Shown piece by piece: positions 1 through 5,824 of a stretch of DNA of 9,062 nt (the first letter of the stretch is position 1; every line of letters begins with the position of its first letter). The stretch lies in NCBI GenBank assembly GCA_003156495.1, contig PMHC01000006.1:234-9295 (forward strand). Reading direction: 5' to 3'. The notes under the pieces were generated by a model. That model had not been told where the DNA came from and searched no databases. It was given only the letters and a program-made list of their open reading frames with translations. Source of the stretch: Acidobacteriaceae bacterium (GTDB lineage: Bacteria > Acidobacteriota > Terriglobia > Terriglobales > Acidobacteriaceae). Made by a program: the position numbers and the translations under genes.

Positions 1-649
1 AGCGGATCTGCGAGCCGATGTGAAGGCTCAGCCCGCGCGGCTTGAGCCAGCGGTCGCCGGCCGCGCTTTTGTAGAGCGCCAGTGCGCGCCGTATCTCGAT
101 GCCGAATTTGTGCTCGCGCAGCCCGGTGGAAATGTAGGGATGCGTGTCGGCCGAAACGTCGGGATTGACGCGCAGCGCAAAGGGCGCGCGAATTTTTAGC
201 TTGCGCGCACGCGCGGCTAGTAGCGCCAACTCGGCTTCGCTTTCCACGTTGAATTGCAGAATTCCGGAGCTCAGTGCCAAGTCGATTTCCGCCGCCGTTT
301 TGCCTACGCCGGAAAAAACCACGCGACCAACGGCCTGGGGCGCGGCAGCCAGCACGCGTTCCAATTCGCCGCCTGAAACAATGTCGAAACCCGCGCCGCG
401 TTCGGCCAGCAAGCGCAAAATCGCCAGCGCCGAGTTGGCCTTAACCGCGTAGCAAACCAGATGATTCCGCCCAGCAAAGGCTTTCTGAAAAAGGCTCAGC
501 CGCTCGGTGATCTGATCGGCCGAGTAGACGTAGAGCGGCGTTCCATGGCGTCGCGCCAGCGTTTCCAGCGAAACGCCGTTGCAGCAGAGCGCGCCGCCGG
601 GGCGGGCGAAATGAAAGGGGCGCGATAGCGAAAATTGAGGCTCGGTCAC
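1..649 (-). CDS. lysA: Diaminopimelate decarboxylase, N-terminal half (partial)
   Basis: LysA decarboxylates meso-diaminopimelate to L-lysine in the cytoplasm with pyridoxal phosphate, the last step of lysine synthesis. Translating the complement from GTG at 649 gives 216 codons to the window edge, roughly half of the usual 400-430 residue protein. Visible landmarks are TPLYVYSADQI near residues 37-47, YAVKAN at 67-72 with the PLP-binding lysine at about 70, an FDIVSGGEL strand, LRVNPDVSADTHPYISTG, HKFGIEI and HIGSQI at 210-215. These are standard for fold-type III decarboxylases, and the HIGSQI and HPYISTG context favours LysA over ornithine/arginine decarboxylases. The GTG was chosen because the frame has a stop just upstream and no ATG or TTG between. 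The ribosome binding site is weak. The catalytic C-terminal half, including the substrate-contact CESGD region, lies outside. The gene diverges from the PfkB-family kinase gene. Confidence 0.93.
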   Translation of the reverse strand, partial: MTEPQFSLSRPFHFARPGGALCCNGVSLETLARRHGTPLYVYSADQITERLSLFQKAFAGRNHLVCYAVKANSALAILRLLAERGAGFDIVSGGELERVLAAAPQAVGRVVFSGVGKTAAEIDLALSSGILQFNVESEAELALLAARARKLKIRAPFALRVNPDVSADTHPYISTGLREHKFGIEIRRALALYKSAAGDRWLKPRGLSLHIGSQIR

Positions 650-672
650 AAATTTTGTCCAAGAATTAAAAG

Positions 673-678
673 ATTATC
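673..678 (-). promoter_or_regulatory. Candidate -10 element for lysA
   Basis: On the minus strand GATAAT (5 of 6 matches to TATAAT) lies 23 bases before the lysA GTG in the A/T-rich gap between the divergent genes. No convincing -35 hexamer is seen at 16-18 bases upstream, so this is a weak call from base composition and position only. Confidence 0.3.
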
Positions 679-747
679 TTGAGCCTAACGCATCAGCCGG
701 CGCGCCGCGAAACGCTTCGGCTCGCATCGGGCCATTACAATGGACCA

Positions 748-1698
748 GTGACGCAAAAGGGGCTCGATTTGCAGGAGGAACCGCAAAAAGTTGACTTGGT
801 CGGCGTGGGATTGAACGCCACCGATACGCTGATTCCGCTGCCGGAGTTTCCGGCGCGCGGCTCCAAAATGGAATACCGCTCGGCCAGCATTATGCCCGGC
901 GGCCAGACGGCAAGCGCCGTGGTCGCCTGCCAAACCTGGGGGTTGCAAGCGCGCTATGTAGGCAAGCTGGGCGACGACGATGCGGCGCGTCTGCATCGCG
1001 AGGCTTTCGCTCGCACTGGCGTCGATGCGCGGCTGGTGCAGGTTCCCGGCGGCGTCAGTCCGCAATCGCTGATTCTGGTCGACGAGGGCGAGCGCACGGT
1101 CTTGTGCCGGCGCGACGAGCTGATGACTCTGCTGCCCGAAGAACTGCATCGCGAGTGGATCACAAACGCGCGCGCACTGCTCGTTGACGGCCACGACACC
1201 GCCGCCGCCACGCAGGCCGCACGATGGGCGCATGAGGCGGGCCTTCCCGTCGTCGCCGATCTTGACGCGCCCTACGAGGGTATAAACGAATTGCTCGAAC
1301 TCGTCGATTATCCGATCGTGAGCCGCGATTTTCCTTGCCGGATGATGAACGAAACGAATCTGGAGCAAGCGCTCAAACGGCTGCATAAGCATTACAACTG
1401 CCGGCTGGCCGCCGCGACTCTCGGCCAGGATGGCGTAATAGCCTGGGACGGGCGGCAGCTGTGGCGCCGCGCCTCTTATCGCGTTCCCGCCGTTGACACC
1501 ACCGGCGCCGGAGACATTTTCCACGCCGGTTTTATTTTTGGATTGCTGCAAAACTGGCCGGTTGAGCGGCAGCTTGATTTTGCCTGCGCGGCGGCGGCGA
1601 TGAACTGCACCAAGCAGGGCGCGCGCGGTGGAATCGGCCCCGTAGACGCAGTCGAAAAGCTGATGGCAACGGCCGAGCGCTACCAGAGCGCGTTCTAA
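748..1698 (+). CDS. PfkB-family carbohydrate/nucleoside kinase
   Basis: This is a ribokinase-like ATP-dependent kinase of a sugar or nucleoside; the substrate cannot be told from sequence. With GTG 748 as start it has 316 residues, normal for the family. The fold begins at KVDLVGVGLNATDTLI (14-29). The substrate-side glycine pair is in PGGQTASAVVACQTWG (50-65), followed by ARYVGKLGDD. The C-terminal PfkB signature DTTGAGDIFHAGF covers 250-262, with D256 as the expected catalytic base and GAG as the anion hole. NCTKQGARGG near 286-295 is a typical late motif. An in-frame TTG at 679 would add 23 unremarkable residues and almost touch lysA; GTG 748 leaves about 98 bases for divergent promoters, so I prefer it, with little ribosome-binding evidence for either. 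An AGGAGGA at 773-779 is inside the frame and precedes no usable start. It diverges from lysA and lies 85 bases before the BI-1 gene on the same strand. Confidence 0.88.
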   Translation: MTQKGLDLQEEPQKVDLVGVGLNATDTLIPLPEFPARGSKMEYRSASIMPGGQTASAVVACQTWGLQARYVGKLGDDDAARLHREAFARTGVDARLVQVPGGVSPQSLILVDEGERTVLCRRDELMTLLPEELHREWITNARALLVDGHDTAAATQAARWAHEAGLPVVADLDAPYEGINELLELVDYPIVSRDFPCRMMNETNLEQALKRLHKHYNCRLAAATLGQDGVIAWDGRQLWRRASYRVPAVDTTGAGDIFHAGFIFGLLQNWPVERQLDFACAAAAMNCTKQGARGGIGPVDAVEKLMATAERYQSAF

Positions 1699-1722
1699 TA
1701 CGTCGATCTAGAATAGAAGCAG

Positions 1723-1734
1723 CGGGCCGGCCCG
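1723..1734. repeat. 12-bp perfect GC palindrome after the PfkB gene
   Basis: CGGGCCGGCCCG reads the same on both strands, 24 bases after the PfkB-family stop codon. As RNA it could form a four-pair stem with a four-base loop, without a following U tract. It may weakly mark the 3' end of the kinase transcript or be chance in GC-rich DNA. Confidence 0.35.
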
Positions 1735-1783
1735 TTCTGTGGCTGGCAATTCCCCATTCCGCTCGGCATTACGGAGAGAACAA

Positions 1784-2557
1784 ATGGCATTGATGAGGAC
1801 CTCGAATCCTGCGCTCGGCCAGAACACTTTTAACGATTTCGCGCGCAGCCAGTACGGCGGCAATCTGATCGACGCCTCGGCGCGCATGACCTTGAGCGGC
1901 ACGGTGAACAAGACCGGCGTTCTGCTGCTCTGCGTGGTGGTCACGGCGGCCTGGACCTGGAGCTCTTTCATGGGCACGCGCGATCTGAGCATGGCTGGTC
2001 CGGCCCTGCTGCTCGGCTCGATCGGCGGCTTGCTATTCGCCCTGATTACGACCTTCAAAAAAGAATGGGCGCCGGTGACAGCGCCAATCTATGCGTTGCT
2101 CGAGGGACTGGTGCTCGGCGGCCTGTCGGCATTCTTTGAGATGCGTTTTCCCGGCATCGCCTTCCAGGCCGTGGGGCTGACCTTCGGCACGCTCTTCATT
2201 CTGCTGCTGGCCTACAAATCCGGCATGATTCGCGCCACGCAGAAATTCCGCCTTGGCGTCTTCGCCGCTACCGGCGGCATCATGGCCTTCTACTTCTTGC
2301 AAATGATTTTGGGCTTCTTCGGCTTCCGCTTCGCTACGCTGAATGGCTCGGGCCCGATCGGCATCGGCATCAGCCTGTTCATCGTCGCCATCGCCGCGCT
2401 CAATCTCGTGCTTGACTTCGACTTCGTCGAGCAGGGCGTCCGCTCCGGCGCGCCCAAGTATATGGAGTGGTACGCGGCCTTCGGCATCATGGTGACGCTG
2501 GTCTGGCTCTACATGGAAATGTTGCGGTTGCTCTCCAAAGTGCGTAGCCGCAACTAA
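1784..2557 (+). CDS. Bax inhibitor-1/YccA family membrane protein
   Basis: This is a multi-pass inner-membrane protein of the BI-1/YccA family. Characterised members include the Bacillus YetJ calcium leak channel and E. coli YccA, an FtsH modulator; which role applies here is unknown. The ATG at 1784 is preferred over the upstream in-frame GTG 1739 because GGAGAG ends 5 bases before it and because MALMRTSNPAL is the typical N-terminus of this bacterial subgroup. The 257 residues contain seven hydrophobic segments at about 44-62, 71-91, 98-117, 126-144, 157-180, 191-210 and 227-250. The end of helix six reads LNLVLDFDFVEQG, with acidic D211 and D213, and helix seven has E228 in YMEWYAAFG. This is the region where YetJ has its pH-sensing aspartates, but equivalence is inferred. 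The gene converges with the cupin gene, and a strong hairpin lies 36 bases after its stop. Confidence 0.92.
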   Translation: MALMRTSNPALGQNTFNDFARSQYGGNLIDASARMTLSGTVNKTGVLLLCVVVTAAWTWSSFMGTRDLSMAGPALLLGSIGGLLFALITTFKKEWAPVTAPIYALLEGLVLGGLSAFFEMRFPGIAFQAVGLTFGTLFILLLAYKSGMIRATQKFRLGVFAATGGIMAFYFLQMILGFFGFRFATLNGSGPIGIGISLFIVAIAALNLVLDFDFVEQGVRSGAPKYMEWYAAFGIMVTLVWLYMEMLRLLSKVRSRN

Positions 2558-2559
2558 GC
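2539..2559. repeat. 21-bp direct repeat, copy 1 (over the BI-1 stop codon)
   Basis: The block beginning AGTGCGTAG and ending GCAACTAAGC recurs at 2681-2701 with 19 of 21 bases identical; only the central CC/TT pair differs. Copy 1 holds the last codons and the TAA stop of the BI-1 gene. The two copies enclose 121 bases that contain the 2594-2619 hairpin. Confidence 0.7.
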
Positions 2560-2593
2560 TAGTAACCGCTTAAATTTGTTTCATAGCGGGTGC

Positions 2594-2619
2594 CCCAGGT
2601 CTGGATTTTCAGACCTGGG
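2594..2619. repeat. Hairpin palindrome between convergent BI-1 and cupin genes
   Basis: CCCAGGTCTG, a six-base GATTTT loop, then CAGACCTGGG form a perfect ten-pair stem. The left arm is part of GTGCCCCA (2590-2597), the same head that begins the hairpin at 6620-6662. It starts 36 bases after the BI-1 stop and ends 76 bases before the cupin stop. No U tract follows on either strand, so it is not a textbook intrinsic terminator. It could stop or stabilise transcripts from both sides, or be a dispersed REP-like element. Confidence 0.75.
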
Positions 2620-2680
2620 AACCACTTGAGCCAAGAAGCGAAATCATCTAGTCACAAATCTAGAGAAAATTCATTGCTGG

Positions 2681-2701
2681 AGTGCGTAGTTGCAACTAAG
2701 C
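2681..2701. repeat. 21-bp direct repeat, copy 2 (over the cupin stop codon)
   Basis: This is the second copy of the block at 2539-2559, differing at two central bases. The change makes a 12-base perfect palindrome, TAGTTGCAACTA, at 2687-2698. Read on the minus strand, the TAG stop of the cupin gene (2698-2696) lies inside this copy. Confidence 0.7.
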
Positions 2702-3223
2702 GCCCGCCGTCCCCTGCGGCGAAATCAGCAAAAACGTCACGCTGCCCGCAGTGCTGCGCCGGTGCGGAGTGCCGCGCGGAATCGTGATGATGTCGCCTTT
2801 GTTGAGCGCGAGGCTTGTCGCCCCTTCCGATGCCGGCGCCAGCCACTCGCCGGGCTTGGTCTGGCGGGGATTCTGCGGCTTGCCGCCTAACTCGTAGACC
2901 GTCGCGCCGTCGAGAATCTGGAAGATGTGGTCGACGCTTTCGTGCCACTCGAACTCTTTGGCGCTTTTGGCCTTCTCGACGGTCAGCGCTGCTATATAGT
3001 TTTTCCCGTTTACCAGCTTTTTGTTTCCGGGCGCGGCTTCAAGCGCCTTCAAGTCCGCCTGAAGCTCTTGCGCGCGGAAAAGCTGAAAGGCGGCGGCGTT
3101 TTCGTTCTGCGCGGTGGCCGGAGCAGGGAAGAGGGAAAGGTCGGCCAGGGCAAGGCCGGCGGCGGCCGGTGCGGCGCAAAGAAATTTACGACGGCTGGAA
3201 TTCACGCTGGAAAGTTTGCGCAT
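2696..3223 (-). CDS. Tat-exported cupin-domain protein
   Basis: This 175-residue protein is probably periplasmic, with one small beta-barrel cupin domain; its ligand or reaction is unknown. The N-terminus has a twin-arginine signal, SRRKFL at 10-15, then a hydrophobic alanine-rich stretch and a likely cleavage after PATA near residue 38. Cupin motif 1 appears as WHESVDHIFQILDG (93-106), with H94 and H99 as candidate metal ligands. Motif 2 is GDIITIPRGTPH (143-154), with H154. Tat export suggests folding, perhaps with metal, before crossing the membrane. The ATG at 3223 has GGGAGAA about 8 bases upstream. The gene lies 61 bases downstream of the alpha/beta hydrolase on the same strand and may share its transcript or have its own promoter, since TAGAAT on the minus strand lies at 3258-3263. 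Its stop lies in a 21-base repeat shared with the converging BI-1 gene. Confidence 0.85.
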   Translation of the reverse strand: MRKLSSVNSSRRKFLCAAPAAAGLALADLSLFPAPATAQNENAAAFQLFRAQELQADLKALEAAPGNKKLVNGKNYIAALTVEKAKSAKEFEWHESVDHIFQILDGATVYELGGKPQNPRQTKPGEWLAPASEGATSLALNKGDIITIPRGTPHRRSTAGSVTFLLISPQGTAGA

Positions 3224-3238
3224 GGAATGTTTCTCCCT

Positions 3239-3270
3239 AAAAAAATCTTCGCGCCGAATTCTAGCAGCGC
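3239..3270 (-). terminator. Possible intrinsic terminator after the alpha/beta hydrolase gene
   Basis: On the minus strand GCGCTG, an eight-base loop and CGGCGC can pair over six positions (one G-U). They are followed after five bases by a run of seven T (the A run at 3239-3245). The stem is short. The loop also contains TAGAAT, which could serve as a -10 element for the cupin gene, so the site may be a terminator, a promoter, or neither. Confidence 0.3.
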
Positions 3271-3284
3271 CGCATCGTGCCAGT

Positions 3285-4118
3285 TTAAGCCTCGAAGCCG
3301 CGCAGCCAGGGCGCCATCAGTGCGGCTACCTTGCGCGGTTGCTCGTAGGCGGCAAAGTGGCCAGCCGCCGGCACTACGTGAAACTGGCAGCCGCCGGGCG
3401 CGGCGCGGAAGGCTTCAATCTCGGCCGTCGTGCAACCGGTATCTTCCGCGCCTGCAATGGCAAGCACGGGCACGCGGATGGTGGCGATAGTGGGAACTGA
3501 GTTTGGCCGCGTGGCCAGGCCGGCCTGCACGGCAATCAGCGCCTCGGGCGTCAGCGTCATGCGCGCGCGCAGTTCGGCGACGATTTCGGGATGTTCACGC
3601 AGCGCCGTCGCTCCAGGCAGGCTTTTTGCCATGCCGTCGAAGAGTGCCGAGACGCCCTCGGTTCGTGCGCGGGCAATGGTTTCCGCGCGGCGGGCCTGAT
3701 TGGCCTCGGCGTCGGGCTGCGGTTTGGAGCAGACAAAGGCCAGCCCCATCACGCGCTGCGGCGCGCGCCGCCAAATCTCCAGCAGCACATAGCCGCCGAT
3801 CGAGCAGCCGGCAAAAACAGCTTTGGGCAGTTTTAAACGATCAAGCAACGCCACTACATCGGCGGCCAACTGCGCCATCGAGAGTACAGGCGCGTCGGCG
3901 ACGGGCGTGAATTCACCCGTGGGCAATCCCGCGCCCAGCGCCGAGAGGCCGTGGCCGCGCAGATCGGGCAGAATCGCCCGGATGCCGGCCAACTCTTTGG
4001 CCAGCGGGCGCCAGAACTCGCGATCAAGCGGCGTGGGATGCAGAAAAACGACCGGCAGTCCCGAACCTATTTCGGAGTAAGCCAGCGGAGCGCTATCGGA
4101 AAGGAGCGTATCGCTCAT
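3285..4118 (-). CDS. Alpha/beta-fold hydrolase
   Basis: This is a probable cytoplasmic serine hydrolase of the alpha/beta superfamily, acting on an unknown ester, lactone or related substrate. With ATG 4118 it has 277 residues. The oxyanion-side HPTPLDREFW is at 27-36 and PDLRGHGLS at 51-59. The nucleophile elbow GCSIGG (104-109) has S106. The acid is probably D226 in AGAEDTG, and the catalytic histidine H254 is in AAGHFAAYEQP. The LRGHG, GCSIGG and GHF set resembles 3-oxoadipate enol-lactonase and related esterases, but no pathway neighbour supports that name. An in-frame TTG at 4124 is an alternative start: GGAG inside the end of the PspC gene lies 8 bases before it and 14 before the ATG. 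The gene begins about 9 bases after the PspC stop, so the two are likely co-transcribed. There is no signal peptide. Confidence 0.87.
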   Translation of the reverse strand: MSDTLLSDSAPLAYSEIGSGLPVVFLHPTPLDREFWRPLAKELAGIRAILPDLRGHGLSALGAGLPTGEFTPVADAPVLSMAQLAADVVALLDRLKLPKAVFAGCSIGGYVLLEIWRRAPQRVMGLAFVCSKPQPDAEANQARRAETIARARTEGVSALFDGMAKSLPGATALREHPEIVAELRARMTLTPEALIAVQAGLATRPNSVPTIATIRVPVLAIAGAEDTGCTTAEIEAFRAAPGGCQFHVVPAAGHFAAYEQPRKVAALMAPWLRGFEA

Positions 4119-4127
4119 CAACAAAAA

Positions 4128-4445
4128 TCATACTCCGGGAGGGCAAGTCGTTGGCGCTGCGGGCGGCTCTTCGGGAATGCCGATCCAGGCGGCGAGATAG
4201 GCGATACCGAGCAATCCGCTCGAACAAATCGTGCCGATGATGGTCAGAATCCGAACGACGGCCATGTCCCAGCCGTTGGCCTTTGCCAGTGCGATGCAGA
4301 CTCCGCCGATCTGCCGGCCCTCGCGCGGACGCAAAAGCCGACGGCCGGGAATCGGCTGCGAGGCGGGAACCGCGACTCCGCAGCTTGCGCAAAAACGGGC
4401 GTTAATCGGCAATTCGCTTCCGCAGCGCGAACAGTAAAAAGCCAT
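4128..4445 (-). CDS. Zinc-ribbon and PspC-domain small membrane protein
   Basis: This 105-residue protein has two modules. The N-terminus is a zinc ribbon with CSRC and CASC pairs (C5, C8, C19, C22). The rest is a PspC domain running from RPREGRQIGGVCIALAKANGWD to AAWIGIPEEP (about 39-93), with one or two hydrophobic segments around 63-90. PspC domains are membrane parts of phage-shock envelope-stress responses in proteobacteria. Stand-alone zinc-ribbon versions are common elsewhere and their role is not settled, so a link to envelope stress is inference. The start is firm: GAGGAG lies 7 bases before ATG 4445. TATGAT on the minus strand (4469-4474) may be its -10 element. It is the first gene of a likely transcript with the alpha/beta hydrolase. 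No pspA or pspB neighbour is present. Confidence 0.88.
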   Translation of the reverse strand: MAFYCSRCGSELPINARFCASCGVAVPASQPIPGRRLLRPREGRQIGGVCIALAKANGWDMAVVRILTIIGTICSSGLLGIAYLAAWIGIPEEPPAAPTTCPPGV

Positions 4446-4468
4446 AAGAAATCTCCTCGACTCAATTC

Positions 4469-4474
4469 ATCATA
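4469..4474 (-). promoter_or_regulatory. Candidate -10 element for the PspC-hydrolase unit
   Basis: TATGAT on the minus strand (5 of 6 matches to TATAAT) lies 23 bases before the PspC start codon and just upstream of its ribosome binding site. No good -35 is visible in the GC-rich DNA before it. The 85-base gap from the TPR gene makes an own promoter plausible. Confidence 0.33.
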
Positions 4475-4515
4475 CGCAAGCCGGAGCGCGGCGGTTCCCG
4501 GCGCAAAGCGAGTCT

Positions 4516-4529
4516 GCGGCCCGGGCCGC
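4516..4529. repeat. 14-bp perfect GC palindrome after the TPR gene
   Basis: GCGGCCCGGGCCGC is a perfect palindrome that begins one base after the stop codon of the TPR gene on the minus strand. As RNA it could fold into a five-pair stem with a four-base loop. There is no U tract. It may mark the transcript end or reflect GC richness alone. Confidence 0.4.
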
Positions 4530-4530
4530 C

Positions 4531-5757
4531 TCAGTTCCCGTGGTAGGGATTGCGCAGATATTTTCTAGCCTGATCGGCGCGCGAGGTGTTCGGGCCGGCT
4601 TCGACGGCGGCGCGGTAGTCGCGCAGCGCCAGCGGCCGTTCTCCGGTCAGATCGCGGCATTGGCCGGCGTCGAGCAGCGTGCGTACCTTCAACTCGGTTC
4701 CGGTACCGCGAGTAGCCGCGGCATGCTCGTAGGCCTGAGCCGCTTCGTCGTAGTGGTGCTGGCCGCGCAGTGCGTCGCCAAGGCCGAAATCGGCCAGTTC
4801 CAGCTTGGCCGAAGCAAAGTAGCCCGGTCGTGCGTTGTCGGCCAGAATCTGCCGGTAGGCGGTCACGGCAACCATGCCCTCGCCGGCGTCCTTGCGCAAA
4901 TTGGCTTCCTCAAGGCAGATGAGAAAATCGTGCGGATATTGGTTTTTTAAACCGCGAACCACCTGGATGGCTTGCGGGTACTTTGACTCGCGGCGCAAAA
5001 ATAGCGCGGTCACGGTCCGCGCTTCCATGCTGGTGATCACGCCGTGCTCGCCGGCCTCGCGCAGCATCGCCAACCCCGTCGATTTGGAGCCGGTGATGCC
5101 GGCAAAGCCGATCATCATCTTGAAGGGCCAGGGCAGCGCGCCGACCACGTAATCATAAACGCCGACGACCAGCTTGGCGTCGGCGTAATTGGGATCGATC
5201 TGGAGAACGCGAGCAGCATCGTCTTTGGCCTTCATCGCCAGATGAAAGCCCGTCGAAAAGCTCCGCTCCACCATGGCCACGTATGCGCAGCGCAGCGCGC
5301 GCACCCAGGCGCGGGCAAAGAGCGCGTCCACGTCGTTGGGATTTTTAGCAATGCGCCAGTCGGCCTCGTGCACCGCTTCGTCGGCCAGCGCGAAAATCAG
5401 GTTGCGCTTGTTCGTGTCCTCGTCAGTGGCGTGATGGCCGGTCAGAAAGCCGTCGTTGGCGTAGAAAGTCGTATCGAGCAGATCTTGCCGGTAAAGCTCC
5501 TGAAAGATCAGCGCTTCAAGCACGTAGGTGGCCGCCTGCGGATCGGTGGGATGCTCCACGCGGAATTTTTGAAAGCGCTCGATGGCGCCGGGAAAGTCGA
5601 GATTGTAGAAATGCTCGTAGCCGGCGCGCACCTGCGGGTCGTAGTTCATCGGGTTGGTGCGCGCGCCTGCCGCCCAGGCGCAACTGGATGCGGCGGCAAG
5701 CCACGCCACAACCAAAACCAGACCACGCATCCGCCACGTTTCCACCATCTGTCGCAT
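4531..5757 (-). CDS. Secreted tetratricopeptide-repeat protein
   Basis: This is a helical-repeat scaffold protein, probably periplasmic; its partners are unknown. I start it at ATG 5757 because GGAGG lies 4 bases before and a signal peptide follows (hydrophobic 11-29, likely cut after CAWA). The open frame runs on to 5892 but the extra residues look non-coding and would overlap pyrF. The product is 408 residues. TPR-like helices are clearest at YEHFYNLDFPGAIERFQKFRVEHP (about 47-70), AARVLQIDPNYADAKLVVGVYDYV (181-204), KYPQAIQVVRGLKNQYP (259-275), and a C-terminal block at 320-400 including HHYDEAAQAYEHA and RPLALRDYRAAVEAGP. The ELYRQDLLDTTFYAND segment (87-102) recalls acidobacterial TPR proteins, a memory-based resemblance. 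C26 is preceded by ASS, a poor lipobox, so lipidation is doubtful. It diverges from pyrF and precedes the PspC gene. Confidence 0.85.
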   Translation of the reverse strand: MRQMVETWRMRGLVLVVAWLAAASSCAWAAGARTNPMNYDPQVRAGYEHFYNLDFPGAIERFQKFRVEHPTDPQAATYVLEALIFQELYRQDLLDTTFYANDGFLTGHHATDEDTNKRNLIFALADEAVHEADWRIAKNPNDVDALFARAWVRALRCAYVAMVERSFSTGFHLAMKAKDDAARVLQIDPNYADAKLVVGVYDYVVGALPWPFKMMIGFAGITGSKSTGLAMLREAGEHGVITSMEARTVTALFLRRESKYPQAIQVVRGLKNQYPHDFLICLEEANLRKDAGEGMVAVTAYRQILADNARPGYFASAKLELADFGLGDALRGQHHYDEAAQAYEHAAATRGTGTELKVRTLLDAGQCRDLTGERPLALRDYRAAVEAGPNTSRADQARKYLRNPYHGN

Positions 5758-5803
5758 CAGGCCTCCACTGCTTTTATCGTAGCGCGAAGAGCAATCGGGC
5801 GGC

Positions 5804-5815
5804 GATCCATTAGGA
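5804..5815 (+). promoter_or_regulatory. Pre-pyrF region: ribosome binding site within a small inverted repeat
   Basis: AGGA at 5812-5815 is the only ribosome-binding-like sequence before pyrF. It lies inside a small inverted repeat, GATCC-ATTA-GGATC (5804-5817). AGGA is 5 bases before ATG 5821, which opens a six-codon frame (MYVCTE, stop 5839-5841), and 9 bases before ATG 5825 of pyrF. A five-pair stem could modulate access, but this is weak evidence. Confidence 0.3.
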
Positions 5816-5824
5816 TCAAGATGT

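Noticed and set aside
773..779. AGGAGGA as a ribosome binding site for the PfkB-family kinase
   Set aside because: No in-frame ATG, GTG or TTG lies 5-10 bases after it (the next TTG is 16 bases away), so it is probably just the codons for Gln-Glu-Glu.
685..1551. Long open frame of 288 codons on the minus strand
   Set aside because: It lies wholly antisense to the PfkB-family kinase, whose motifs are clear. The antisense translation is low in complexity and has no recognisable domain; GC-rich genes often leave such open frames.
2646..2663. Two ATCTAG hexamers as a possible operator
   Set aside because: The units are short, palindromic at CTAG and lie between gene 3' ends, where an operator would serve no gene.
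3272..3290. TGGCACG on the minus strand resembling a sigma-54 -24 element
   Set aside because: The -12 part at the correct spacing reads GGCG rather than TTGC, so the site fails the consensus.
3951..4568. Plus-strand frame of 205 codons
   Set aside because: It crosses antisense through the hydrolase and PspC genes and their gaps, with no recognisable protein features.
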